Positions 1 to 8,442 of a stretch of 64,000 nt of DNA are shown one piece after another. Below the pieces are notes generated by a model. The model searched no databases. It saw nothing but the letters and a program-made list of their open reading frames with translations, and was not told where the DNA came from. The DNA is from MWH-TA3 sp044353905 (GTDB taxonomy: Bacteria > Actinomycetota > Actinomycetes > Actinomycetales > Microbacteriaceae). The number at the start of each line of letters is the position of its first letter. The first letter of the stretch is position 1. Where the stretch lies: contig JBILBA010000002.1 of assembly GCA_044353905.1 (NCBI GenBank), positions 36,966-100,965 of the forward strand, written 5' to 3'. The position numbers and the translations under genes are program-made.

Positions 1-2
1 AC

Positions 3-773
3 ATGGATTTCGACCTGTCGGAGAATGAGACGGTGGCGACGGTCGGTTTCGACCGATCGCTGCTTCTCAAACCAATTCGTGGTGGAAACACCTACGAAGA
101 GACGGTCGAACGAATCCTGCAGACGATTCGCCTTGGGTTGATTCACCCGGGTGAACAACTTCCGCCTGAACGCGAGCTCGCCACGATGCTCGAGATCTCG
201 CGCGACACCGTTCGGGACGCCATCGCGTCGTTGTCGGAAGCGGGCTATCTGTCGATTCGACGCGGTCGATACGGCGGAACATTTGTCGCTGACACGATCC
301 CCGCCGGACCCATCGTCATCGGCAGAGACGGGGACGTCATCGAACGGCAGCACTTCACCGTGTCGGACATTCATGACGTGCTCGTGCTTCGTGCAGTTCT
401 TGAGCCGGGAGCCGCGTATCAGGCGGCAACGAGGGACCTCTCGGGGGAACTACGTGAACGACTCTGGTCGGTGCATCAGGAAACGGCCAACGCGACGGTT
501 GAGGATTATCGGCGTCTCGATTCGCGGTTACACCTGCAGATTGCCGAGATGGCCGGCTCGAATTCCCTCGTTACTCAAATCGCCCAATCGCGGGTGCGGG
601 TCAACGAGTTACTCGATGGGATTCCGCTCTTGCCGCCCAACATCGCCCACTCGAATGAACAGCACGAAGCAATCGTTATGGCCATCCTGACGGGGCGACC
701 GGACGACGCCCAGGCCGCGATGCGCACCCACATCGAGGGTTCGGCGGCGTTGTTGCGCGGCTTCCTGGCTTAG
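3..773 (+). CDS. GntR/FadR-family transcriptional regulator
   Basis: This 256-residue protein is a DNA-binding repressor or activator of the FadR subfamily. Residues about 30-95 form the winged helix-turn-helix, with the typical GEQLPPERELA segment followed by SRDTVRDAIASL and a GGTFV wing. The rest is helical and fits an FCD ligand-binding domain, which often senses small carboxylic acids. The ATG lies two bases from the window edge, so an upstream in-frame start cannot be excluded. Its target and ligand cannot be read from the sequence; the adjacent menaquinone genes may be only neighbours. Family assignment is firm, function is not. Confidence 0.85.
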   Translation: MDFDLSENETVATVGFDRSLLLKPIRGGNTYEETVERILQTIRLGLIHPGEQLPPERELATMLEISRDTVRDAIASLSEAGYLSIRRGRYGGTFVADTIPAGPIVIGRDGDVIERQHFTVSDIHDVLVLRAVLEPGAAYQAATRDLSGELRERLWSVHQETANATVEDYRRLDSRLHLQIAEMAGSNSLVTQIAQSRVRVNELLDGIPLLPPNIAHSNEQHEAIVMAILTGRPDDAQAAMRTHIEGSAALLRGFLA

Positions 774-1024
774 TTCTTCGCCGAGTCGATCTGATCGTCT
801 TCGACGTCGGAGTCACTGTCGGTGACGGGTTCTTCCACGCGGCGCTGAATGTCACTCGAGATTTGCTGGCGCAGGCCACTGAGGAGAAGCACGGAAAGAG
901 CGAACGAAATCAACGTCGCAAAGATGGCTCCCCAAATCCACCCTGTTCCGACGAGCAGGAGGATGACGAGCGCTGCAACGAAAAACCCGAGACGGGCGAG
1001 TGTGTAGGTGATCCACGGGCTCAT
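770..1024 (-). CDS. DUF4229 small membrane protein
   Basis: This 84-residue protein has two hydrophobic segments (about residues 8-26 and 29-49) followed by a hydrophilic, acidic C-terminal tail ending in DQIDSAKN. Size, topology and the opening MSPWITYTLARLGFF match the DUF4229 family, which is found in actinobacteria and often sits beside menaquinone genes, as here. No catalytic residues are visible, so it is probably a small integral membrane protein of unknown role. Its stop codon overlaps the end of the convergent GntR gene by four bases. Family assignment is from memory of the family pattern. Confidence 0.7.
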   Translation of the reverse strand: MSPWITYTLARLGFFVAALVILLLVGTGWIWGAIFATLISFALSVLLLSGLRQQISSDIQRRVEEPVTDSDSDVEDDQIDSAKN

Positions 1025-1055
1025 GACTACATCGTATGCGCCTGTCGACCGCGCC

Positions 1056-1067
1056 TAGAATAAAGAA
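1056..1067 (+). promoter_or_regulatory. probable leaderless promoter -10 (TAGAAT)
   Basis: TAGAAT at 1056-1061 is followed by six bases and then the ATG at 1068. No Shine-Dalgarno sequence precedes the ATG. This is the spacing expected when transcription starts at the A of the start codon, as on actinobacterial leaderless mRNAs. No good -35 is seen. Confidence 0.45.
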
Positions 1068-1418
1068 ATGCTCGCGCGCACTCTCTTGATCGGCACGTTA
1101 CTGATTGCGGCCGTCATTGTGTACGCCATTGTCGATGTCGCCATCACTCCCGCCTCGCGAATTCGCGGACTGCCGAAATGGCTCTGGATTGTCGTCGTCG
1201 TCCTGGTCCCCCTTATCGGGGCAATTCTGTGGTTCATTGTGGGCAAGGGTCGTCGCGGGTCCAGGACAAAACCGGCGACACCGACCGACATCGTTGACCG
1301 CGGTCCGTCGAGCGGCCCGTTCTCCACCGAATCGGTTGATGACCGTATTGCTCGACTCGAAGAGGAACTTCGCCGACTTGACGAGGAGGGCGACAACCCG
1401 CCCAAGGATTCGGCGTGA
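1068..1418 (+). CDS. PLDc_N-type membrane protein
   Basis: This 116-residue protein has two transmembrane segments (about residues 4-24 and 41-60) separated by a short loop containing GLPKWLW, then a charged tail rich in acidic residues and arginine that may be coiled coil (RIARLEEELRRLDEE). The two-helix unit matches the phospholipase D-nuclease N-terminal domain (PLDc_N), which occurs alone in many small actinobacterial proteins. The catalytic HKD motifs of true phospholipases are absent, so no enzyme activity is implied. Its stop codon overlaps the GTG of menD, suggesting co-translation with menD. Function is unknown. Confidence 0.7.
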   Translation: MLARTLLIGTLLIAAVIVYAIVDVAITPASRIRGLPKWLWIVVVVLVPLIGAILWFIVGKGRRGSRTKPATPTDIVDRGPSSGPFSTESVDDRIARLEEELRRLDEEGDNPPKDSA

Positions 1419-3097
1419 CGTCGGGCGCGTCCGCCGCCTCCAATGCGACGAACTGGTCCCTCGCGTTCCTTCGCACCCTCATCGAAAACGGGGTGACCGA
1501 CATTGTCGTGTGCCCCGGGTCGCGATCGCAGTCTCTCGCGTTGCTCGCCGCTGAATTGGCCGAACGCGGTTTGCTCACGCTTCATGTGGTGCTCGACGAG
1601 CGGGCGGCCGGCTTCCTGGCCCTCGGGTTGTCGCTCGAATCGGGTCGTCCCGCGGTTGTCGTGACGACATCAGGAAGCAGCGTGGCCAACCTTCATCCCG
1701 CGGTCGTCGAGGCGTTCCACCAGGGCACCCCGCTTCTGCTGGTCACCGCCGACCGACCGGCCTCGGTGCGCGCGCAGGGCGGAGGACAAACCACCTTTCA
1801 CGTCGGGATGTTCGCGTCCGCGGCTCGAGCGACCTTCGACGTTCCACCCGCCGAAAGCCCGGCCGACGCCGAGATGGGCGGTGCGACCGTTGCGCTCGAG
1901 GCTCTGACCGTCGCACTACGGGACCGCGGCCCTGTTCACGTGAACCCCCAGTTCATCGAACCGCTGTCATCGGAGGCCCCAGAGAGTTACCTCGCGGTGA
2001 TTCGCCCGGGTGAACTTCTCGTTGTCGAACGGGATTCGGTCGCGACGACTGTCGATGCCTCGGTCGGTGTCGTCGTTGTGGCGGGACTCGGTGCCGGTGT
2101 CCGAGCCGAGACATGGGCCCGGGAACTGGGAGCCCCTCTGTTTGCCGAAATCGAGAGCGGCTCGCACTTCGGACCGCACCTCGTGACGAACTACCGAACA
2201 ATCGCGCTGAACCCAGAATTTGCCGATGCCGTCCACACGGTTGTTGTCGTGGGGCGCCCAACCTTGGCAAACGTCATCGACCAGTTGTGCACGCGGGAGG
2301 GCGTTGACGTCATCGTGGTTCACGTTGGAGAGGGCGTCCCGTATCGACCAACCGAACGAGTCCGGCTCGTCGACGAAATTGTCGTGACCGGCACGGGTGA
2401 CGATATCGGCCGCGAGTGGGGGCTTCCGTGGGCGAGGCGATCACGAATGGCGCTCGATGCGGAGATAGTTGAACCCGCCGCGGACATGGACGGCAGCGTC
2501 GCCGACGGTCACGCCGAACGGTCCGCCTTCGCCCGACGAGAAATGGAGATTCAACGAGAGCCCGTGACGAGCGACATGATCGTTCGATTGGTGTGGGACG
2601 CTACGTGGCCTCACGATCGGTTGGTATTCGGGGCCTCCTCCATCATCCGCGTCGCCGACTCGGTATTGCCCGGAAAGCCGATTCGGGTTCACTCCAACCG
2701 TGGTCTTGCCGGAATTGACGGAACGATTGCGACCGCTCAGGGAATTGCGTCGGCATCTCGTCGCGACGATGCGCCAGCCGGTGTCACGCGACTCGTTCTC
2801 GGTGATCTCGCGGCCGCCTACGACTCGAGTTCCCTCGCACTGATCACGGGTCCGATTCAAATCATTGTCTGCAACAACAACGGCGGGCGAATCTTTGAGG
2901 GCCTCGCCGTCAAATCGACCGCGAATCCCGCACACTTTGAGTCCGTCATGCTCACACCCCAACACGTCAACTTCGAGGCGCTCGCGGCCGCCTATGGAAT
3001 CGCGTATCGCCGAGTCGAAACCCGCGGACAACTGACGTCGGCACTCACCGAGACCGCCGAGCCAATCCTCCTCGAAGCGATACTGCAGGACGGCTAG
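1415..3097 (+). CDS. menD: 2-succinyl-5-enolpyruvyl-6-hydroxy-3-cyclohexene-1-carboxylate synthase
   Basis: MenD is a thiamine-diphosphate enzyme that adds the succinic semialdehyde unit derived from 2-oxoglutarate to isochorismate, the first committed step of menaquinone synthesis. The 560-residue protein has the expected N-terminal PYR domain, with CPGSRSQSLA and the DERAAGFLALGL helix carrying the conserved glutamate. The C-terminal PP domain has a GDLAAAYDS...CNNNGGRIF cofactor-binding stretch. The chosen start is GTG overlapping the preceding stop (GTGA). It ends convergently with menF, overlapping by four bases. The substrate isochorismate would come from that neighbouring gene. Confidence 0.95.
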   Translation: MTSGASAASNATNWSLAFLRTLIENGVTDIVVCPGSRSQSLALLAAELAERGLLTLHVVLDERAAGFLALGLSLESGRPAVVVTTSGSSVANLHPAVVEAFHQGTPLLLVTADRPASVRAQGGGQTTFHVGMFASAARATFDVPPAESPADAEMGGATVALEALTVALRDRGPVHVNPQFIEPLSSEAPESYLAVIRPGELLVVERDSVATTVDASVGVVVVAGLGAGVRAETWARELGAPLFAEIESGSHFGPHLVTNYRTIALNPEFADAVHTVVVVGRPTLANVIDQLCTREGVDVIVVHVGEGVPYRPTERVRLVDEIVVTGTGDDIGREWGLPWARRSRMALDAEIVEPAADMDGSVADGHAERSAFARREMEIQREPVTSDMIVRLVWDATWPHDRLVFGASSIIRVADSVLPGKPIRVHSNRGLAGIDGTIATAQGIASASRRDDAPAGVTRLVLGDLAAAYDSSSLALITGPIQIIVCNNNGGRIFEGLAVKSTANPAHFESVMLTPQHVNFEALAAAYGIAYRRVETRGQLTSALTETAEPILLEAILQDG

Positions 3098-4293
3098 AGG
3101 GTCAGCGCTTCACGAATTGGTCGGAACTTGAGTTCGGTTTCGTCGTATTCCGACTCTGGGTCAGAGCCGACAATAATTCCGGCTCCGGCGTGCGCGACGA
3201 TGTCGGTCTCTCGCCACTGTGCGCACCGAAGAGCAATCGCCCACTCGCCGTTCCCCGCACCGTCCACCCAACCCACCGGGCCGGCGTAACGACCGCGAGG
3301 GATTGCTTCGATGTCTGCGATGGTGGTCAGCGCGCGATCCGTGGGAACTCCCGCGACGGCAGCGGTCGGATGCAGCGAGTCGATGATGTCGAGAACCGAG
3401 GTGCGAGACCGCAGAACTCCCTCGATGTCGCTGGCAAGATGCCACACGTTCGACAGTCGAAGGGTGAACGGCGTCGACGCACCGACGATCGATCTGCAGT
3501 GCGGTGCAAGAGCGGTGAGAACCGATTGCATCGCATACTCGTGTTCGTCGCGGTCCTTGGTGCTGTCCGCCAGGCGAGAAGCCGCATCGGCATCCGATTG
3601 AGGATTCTGGCCGCGCGCTGCACTCCCCGCTAAGACGCGGGTCTCGACTCGACGGTCGGTGACGCGAACGAGCGTCTCGGGTGACGCTCCCCACAATCCT
3701 TCGACCGCAAAAATGTGACAGTCGGGGTAGCCCGACGACAGTTGGGCCAATGGCGCGCGCTCGTCGCCCGGAGTGACCACGTGACCCATGATCGCGCGCG
3801 CAACAACGACTTTCCCGAAACCGGAATCCAAACGACCAAGAGCCGTTCGAACTCGATCGCGGTAGACCGAGTCGATGTGCGGCCAATCGACAACCGGCAC
3901 GGGGCCGATGGATCGACGCGGACTTTCGGGCACGGTGTCGGGTTCACCCACCGTCACGGTCGTCACCGCGCGCCCGCGCCGAATGATGGTCACGCGCGGA
4001 AAAATCAGAAAAGCCTCGCCGTTCGGGTCGAACGACCCGCTGCCGAATGCGTGAAGGTACGGACGCATCGCGGGTGGGGCTGCCGCCACCGCTGCTTCCC
4101 ACAATTTACCCAGCGTTGCGAAGCGCTGCGGCCCACTCGCTACCCAGCGCGTGTGCTGGCCGATACCCACGATTTCACGGTCACCACTGCGGAAATACAG
4201 CGGTCGAGACGGGCTCGCGTAGTCGAGAATTGATTCGATTCGAGTCGATCGGACGACGTCGCGTGAGAAGGTCTCGGGGTTCGGGCTGCTCAC
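3094..4293 (-). CDS. menF: isochorismate synthase
   Basis: This 399-residue chorismate-utilising enzyme should convert chorismate to isochorismate for menaquinone. The C-terminal half carries family signatures: FGKVVVARA, the substrate-binding stretch SLHPTAAVAGVPT, and the terminal GSDPESEYDETELKFRP. Isochorismate synthase is preferred over anthranilate or salicylate synthase because menD lies immediately downstream and convergent, and menG is divergent. The start is GTG, 38 bases from the menG start on the other strand. The gap between them contains a perfect inverted repeat that could control both genes. Confidence 0.92.
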   Translation of the reverse strand: MSSPNPETFSRDVVRSTRIESILDYASPSRPLYFRSGDREIVGIGQHTRWVASGPQRFATLGKLWEAAVAAAPPAMRPYLHAFGSGSFDPNGEAFLIFPRVTIIRRGRAVTTVTVGEPDTVPESPRRSIGPVPVVDWPHIDSVYRDRVRTALGRLDSGFGKVVVARAIMGHVVTPGDERAPLAQLSSGYPDCHIFAVEGLWGASPETLVRVTDRRVETRVLAGSAARGQNPQSDADAASRLADSTKDRDEHEYAMQSVLTALAPHCRSIVGASTPFTLRLSNVWHLASDIEGVLRSRTSVLDIIDSLHPTAAVAGVPTDRALTTIADIEAIPRGRYAGPVGWVDGAGNGEWAIALRCAQWRETDIVAHAGAGIIVGSDPESEYDETELKFRPIREALTL

Positions 4294-4302
4294 TCGTTAA
4301 GG

Positions 4303-4331
4303 CTACCCACGCACGGGTAGAGTTGATAATC
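4303..4331. promoter_or_regulatory. menF/menG divergent regulatory region with inverted repeat and leaderless -10
   Basis: CTACCC (4303-4308) and GGGTAG (4315-4320) form a perfect 6-bp inverted repeat with a 6-nt spacer in the 38-bp gap between menF and menG. The right arm runs into TAGAGT (4318-4323), which stands eight bases before the menG GTG with no Shine-Dalgarno. That pattern fits a leaderless menG promoter with an operator overlapping its -10. The -35 is weak. Confidence 0.45.
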
Positions 4332-5039
4332 GTGACGAGTGCTGACCTGGGCAAAGACCCCAAAGAAGTCGCGGCGATGTTTGATGATGTGGCCGCTGGC
4401 TACGACAGAACGAATGCGATTCTGTCGATGGGAACCAGTGCGCTCTGGCGATTGGCCACCGTTCGCGCCCTCGGAATTATCCCCGGCGACCGTATTCTCG
4501 ACATCGCGGCGGGCACGGGAACGTCCAGTGCCGCAATCGCGCGGGCGGGTGCTCGAGTCACTGCCCTCGATTTCTCTGCGGGAATGGTTGCGGTCGGACG
4601 TGAGCGTCACCCCGACATCGAGTTCGTCGAAGGAGACGCGACCGCACTCCCATTCGACGACGCCAGTTTTGACGCCGTCACCGTTTCTTTTGGATTGCGG
4701 AACGTCAACGACCCTCACGCGGCGCTCGCCGAAATGCGCAGGGTGCTCGTTCCAGGTGGACGGCTTGTGATCTGCGAATTCACGACACCTCCCAATGGTG
4801 CGGTTCGTCGGGCGTACGACTTTTATCTTGCGACGGTGATGCCCCGGATTGCGAAAATGTCGAGCACCAACCCCGCCGCCTACACGTACCTCAAAGACTC
4901 GATTCGCGATTGGCCTTCGCAGGGCGTCCTTGCGGGGTGGATTCGCGACGCCGGGTTCACCGGGGTCGGCTATCGAAACTTGACCGGCGGAGTCGTTGCA
5001 CTTCACCGCGGAACCACTCCGAAGAGCGCCGAGCGATGA
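4332..5039 (+). CDS. menG: demethylmenaquinone methyltransferase
   Basis: This SAM-dependent methyltransferase (UbiE/MenG family, 235 residues from the chosen GTG) catalyses the last step of menaquinone synthesis, methylating demethylmenaquinone. The sequence shows the family opening VAAMFDDVAAGYDRTNAILSMG, the SAM-binding DIAAGTGTSS loop, and the downstream SFGLRNVNDP motif typical of UbiE/MenG. The reading frame stays open upstream, but the family start and the -10 element place the start at 4332. Its stop overlaps the next ATG (ATGA), coupling it to the polyprenyl synthase that would make the quinone side chain. Confidence 0.94.
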   Translation: MTSADLGKDPKEVAAMFDDVAAGYDRTNAILSMGTSALWRLATVRALGIIPGDRILDIAAGTGTSSAAIARAGARVTALDFSAGMVAVGRERHPDIEFVEGDATALPFDDASFDAVTVSFGLRNVNDPHAALAEMRRVLVPGGRLVICEFTTPPNGAVRRAYDFYLATVMPRIAKMSSTNPAAYTYLKDSIRDWPSQGVLAGWIRDAGFTGVGYRNLTGGVVALHRGTTPKSAER

Positions 5040-6064
5040 CCCACCAGAAATCGATCAGCTCTAACTTTGGGCTTGAAGACGCACTGTCGTCAACTTCGGA
5101 GGAACGCGACCTGGTCAAACGACTGAGCGCCGGTGTCGAACGCATGGAGGCATCGCTGGAGTCGAACCTGCACTTTGGCGACGCGCACACGGACACCATC
5201 GCCCGTTATCTGTTTGAGGCGGGCGGAAAACGGGTTCGTCCGTTGCTGGCGATGATCACCGCCGAATTCGGAGACCCAACCCGTGACGACATCATCATGG
5301 GTGCTCAGGTCGTCGAACTGATTCACCTCGCGACCCTGTATCACGACGACGTGATGGACGATGCCGACCTTCGTCGTGGTGTCCCCACAACTCACACGGT
5401 GTGGTCAAATTCGGTGGCCATCATCACGGGTGACCTTCTGCTCGCTCGAGCGAGTTCGCTCGCGTCGACTCTCGGTGACGACATGGTTCGCTTGCACGCC
5501 GCAACCTTCGAACGCTTGTGCCTCGGACAACTGCACGAAACAACCGGGCCCCAGAAGGGTGCGGATGCGATTGCCCATTACCTCCAGGTGCTCGCGGACA
5601 AGACGGGATCATTGATTGCCTCGAGTGCTGTCGTCGGACTGATGACCTCGGGCGCGCCTCGAGAGTACTTTGAACCGCTTCGCGAATACGGCGAAAAAAT
5701 CGGCGTCGCCTTTCAAATCATCGACGACGTGCTCGACCTCGACGGTGGCGAAACCGGCAAAGAGAAGGGCAACGATGTCCGTAACGGTGTCGCGACGCTC
5801 CCGATCTTGTTGGCGCGGGCTGCGACGGACGCCGAGTCCGTATCTCTCGTCGAGCGCATCGACGCCGCAATCGAGGCCAACGACCCCGACACGTTCGCGG
5901 GTTTGATGGACGAACTCCGCGGGAGTCGCCATTCGGTGGAAACCATCGCGAGCGCACGCCGCTGGGCGACCGAAGCGGTCGAAGCACTCGAGATTCTTCC
6001 CGACGGATTGCCCAAGAAATCACTCGCGCGATTTGCTTCGCGCGTCATTGACCGAACGAACTAG
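5036..6064 (+). CDS. polyprenyl diphosphate synthase (menaquinone side chain)
   Basis: This 342-residue trans-prenyltransferase condenses isopentenyl diphosphate units into a long allylic chain. Both aspartate-rich motifs are present: YHDDVMDDADLRRG (first, about residues 104-117) and FQIIDDVLDLDG (second), with the GGKRVRPLL motif before them. Linkage to menD, menF and menG suggests the product is the menaquinone tail (heptaprenyl to nonaprenyl), but chain length cannot be read with certainty. The start overlaps the menG stop. A geranylgeranyl or farnesyl synthase role is a less likely alternative. Confidence 0.88.
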   Translation: MTHQKSISSNFGLEDALSSTSEERDLVKRLSAGVERMEASLESNLHFGDAHTDTIARYLFEAGGKRVRPLLAMITAEFGDPTRDDIIMGAQVVELIHLATLYHDDVMDDADLRRGVPTTHTVWSNSVAIITGDLLLARASSLASTLGDDMVRLHAATFERLCLGQLHETTGPQKGADAIAHYLQVLADKTGSLIASSAVVGLMTSGAPREYFEPLREYGEKIGVAFQIIDDVLDLDGGETGKEKGNDVRNGVATLPILLARAATDAESVSLVERIDAAIEANDPDTFAGLMDELRGSRHSVETIASARRWATEAVEALEILPDGLPKKSLARFASRVIDRTN

Positions 6065-6071
6065 GAACGAC

Positions 6072-7418
6072 ATGAAGCTTCGACTCGCGATTGTGGGCGC
6101 TGGCCCCGCCGGAATCTATGCCGCGGACATTCTGCAGAAGTACGAGCGGGCGTTCGACGTGTCGATCGACCTGTTCGACCGCCTCCCCGCGCCTTACGGG
6201 CTCGTCCGATACGGCGTCGCACCCGACCACCCCCGCATCAAGGGGATTATCAACGCCCTTCGCGACGTTCTCGACTCGGGCGGGATTCGGGTCTTCGGGA
6301 ACGTCAACTTCGGCACCGACATCAGCCTGGACGACCTCAAGCGGCACTATCACGCCGTGATTTTCTCGACCGGCGCAATTCGTGACGCCGACCTCGACAT
6401 ACCGGGGATCGACCTCGATGGTTCTTACGGTGCCGCCGATTTCGTGTCGTGGTACGACGGTCACCCCGACGTGCCGCGCGAATGGCCGTTGGATGCGAAA
6501 GAGGTTGCGGTCATCGGAAACGGAAACGTTGCCCTCGATGTCGCACGAATGTTGGCCAAGCACGCCGACGACCTTCTGCCGACGGAAATCCCCGACAACG
6601 TCTACCAGGCACTCAAATCTAGCCCCGTCACCGATGTGCACGTCTTCGGGCGTCGCGGGCCGATGCAGGTCAAATTCACACCCCTCGAACTTCGCGAGCT
6701 CGGTGAACTCAACGACGTCGACATGGTTGTGTACGACGAAGATTTCGAATACGACGACGCGTCCAAGGCCGCCATCGAATCAAACAAGCAGATCTTTGTC
6801 ATCAACAAGATTTTCACCCCGTGGCGTGAGGCCGAGACTGGAACGGCCAGCCGCCGACTTCACTTGCACTTCTTCGCCAATCCTGTCGAGGTCGTCGGCA
6901 CGGACGGGCGCGTTAGTTCGTTCCGTTACGAGCGCACCGAACCCGATGGTGCCGGTGGTGTCCGCGGCACGGGGGAAATGCGCGAATTGCCCATCCAAGC
7001 GCTCTACCGAGCGGTCGGTTACTTCGGGTCCCCCCTCGACGGGGTCCCGTTCGATGATCGGCACGGAATCATCCCGAACAACGAGGGTCAAGTTCTCGAC
7101 GACAACAACGATGTCGTTCCCGGTGTGTACGCGACGGGGTGGATCAAGCGCGGACCCGTCGGGCTGATCGGACACACCAAGTCCGACGCGATGGAAACCA
7201 TCGCCCGACTCGTCAAGGGTCAAGCGTCGTGGTGGTCGCCAGCCGAACCGTCCGAAGAGGCCGTCACCGCATTACTAGACGCCCGAGGCGTTCATTACAC
7301 GAACCTTGACGGTTGGCACCACCTTGACGACCACGAGAAATCGCTGGGTGAGCCTCATGGCCGCGAGCGCATCAAAGTGGTTGACCGAGAAGAGATGCTT
7401 CGTGTTTCGGCGGGATAA
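6072..7418 (+). CDS. fprA: ferredoxin--NADP(+) reductase, FprA type
   Basis: This 448-residue flavoprotein of the adrenodoxin-reductase-like class transfers electrons between NADPH and ferredoxin. The FAD-binding GAGPAGIYAA is at residues about 8-17. RYGVAPDHPRIKGI follows, then the NADPH-binding GNGNVALDVARML near residue 157. The C-terminal GWIKRGPVGLIGHTKSDA is the usual second flavin contact of FprA. The start at 6072 is preceded by AGGAAC. It follows the men genes closely and may share their transcript. The 3' end overlaps the next gene slightly, where base composition changes. Confidence 0.93.
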   Translation: MKLRLAIVGAGPAGIYAADILQKYERAFDVSIDLFDRLPAPYGLVRYGVAPDHPRIKGIINALRDVLDSGGIRVFGNVNFGTDISLDDLKRHYHAVIFSTGAIRDADLDIPGIDLDGSYGAADFVSWYDGHPDVPREWPLDAKEVAVIGNGNVALDVARMLAKHADDLLPTEIPDNVYQALKSSPVTDVHVFGRRGPMQVKFTPLELRELGELNDVDMVVYDEDFEYDDASKAAIESNKQIFVINKIFTPWREAETGTASRRLHLHFFANPVEVVGTDGRVSSFRYERTEPDGAGGVRGTGEMRELPIQALYRAVGYFGSPLDGVPFDDRHGIIPNNEGQVLDDNNDVVPGVYATGWIKRGPVGLIGHTKSDAMETIARLVKGQASWWSPAEPSEEAVTALLDARGVHYTNLDGWHHLDDHEKSLGEPHGRERIKVVDREEMLRVSAG

Positions 7419-8442
7419 GTCGCTCCCACTCGACGCGGACCTCATCAAGGCGCTCTACCGTGGAGTCCTTCGGCGCGAACCCGGGGCCACCGAAATCAAT
7501 AACTTGATCAATGCGTTGTCAAACGCAGGAAGCGTCGAACACGCGCTGAAGGACATGCTGTCATCTCACGAGTTCGGGGTGATGGTGTTACCGGATCTGA
7601 TCAATAGTTACGTCAACCGCGTTCCCGACAAGCCCATATTCTTTCTGCATGTTCCCAAGACCGCGGGGACGTCTTTTCGGCTGGCATTGACCGAAACGAT
7701 GGGAGTCTCCGCTTTTCTGTTGTACGTTCACACGACGTGGCAGGGCTTTGGACGAGATGCAACAATGCAGTTTTGGCCGTTGTGGGCTGGACACGGTGGC
7801 GTGTCAGCATTTCCACAAACCCACCGCGGCATCACGGTTTTTCGTGAAGCGCGAAGCAGGACGCTTAGCTCTTTTCGCCAACAGCAAAAGGAATTGATAA
7901 CCGGGGATCACGATGGAACACTCTCCCTGCGGCGCGCCAAAATTGGTCTTCAACATCCGAAGTCCAGGACTGTAGAAGCGGGTTTTTCTAAATGGGTAAC
8001 TGGCTCACGTACCGCATTGACATGGTTCATCGACACCCCACACACGGACGGTGCGTATCTGTGGAATGGTCTGCCGTCGCATAAATTTCTCAAATCGCTT
8101 AGCCCGTCCGAAGTTCGGCATTCGTTGTCGCGGTCGTTATCACGGTTCGATGCGGCGGCCTGGGCTCACGATTCTGACGCGATGGTTCGCGCAATTGGTC
8201 TCTCCACCGGCGTCGAAGCTGTTTCGCCAATGGGGCGTGAAAACGAATTTGGGCCCGCACCCGGCGTTGAGACTATCCGACTCACATCGACGGATCTTGA
8301 GCAACTTAACCGAAACGCACGGTACGACCAAATTCTGATAGATATCGCGGTTGACCAGGGTCTCATTCCCCCACTCGACCCAGATTTTGCTGATGCCGAA
8401 TTCGAACGCACGGCCCAGCGCTTGGGTTTTGTTCTCCCCTAG
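7402..8442 (+). CDS. DUF4214-sulfotransferase fusion protein
   Basis: This protein (346 residues from the GTG at 7402) begins with a segment like DUF4214 (ALYRGVLRREPGATEINNLINAL), a helical repeat often found in secreted or surface proteins. Next comes FFLHVPKTAGTSFRLAL, which matches the phosphosulfate-binding loop of sulfotransferase family 2. FREARSRTLSSFRQQ further on is the usual second PAPS-binding region. It may sulfate a surface glycan, but the acceptor is unknown. An ATG at 7357 with GGTGAG upstream is an alternative start. The DNA is richer in A and T than its neighbours, suggesting transfer. It is convergent with the glycosyltransferase. Confidence 0.72.
   Translation: MFRRDKSLPLDADLIKALYRGVLRREPGATEINNLINALSNAGSVEHALKDMLSSHEFGVMVLPDLINSYVNRVPDKPIFFLHVPKTAGTSFRLALTETMGVSAFLLYVHTTWQGFGRDATMQFWPLWAGHGGVSAFPQTHRGITVFREARSRTLSSFRQQQKELITGDHDGTLSLRRAKIGLQHPKSRTVEAGFSKWVTGSRTALTWFIDTPHTDGAYLWNGLPSHKFLKSLSPSEVRHSLSRSLSRFDAAAWAHDSDAMVRAIGLSTGVEAVSPMGRENEFGPAPGVETIRLTSTDLEQLNRNARYDQILIDIAVDQGLIPPLDPDFADAEFERTAQRLGFVLP

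Noticed and set aside
4047..4331. Upstream extension of the menG frame
   Set aside because: It overlaps the start of menF on the other strand and has no MenG homology; the family start fits 4332.
7306..7401. Start of the sulfotransferase gene at 7306
   Set aside because: It would overlap fprA by more than 100 bases with no ribosome site; 7402 (or 7357) is more credible.
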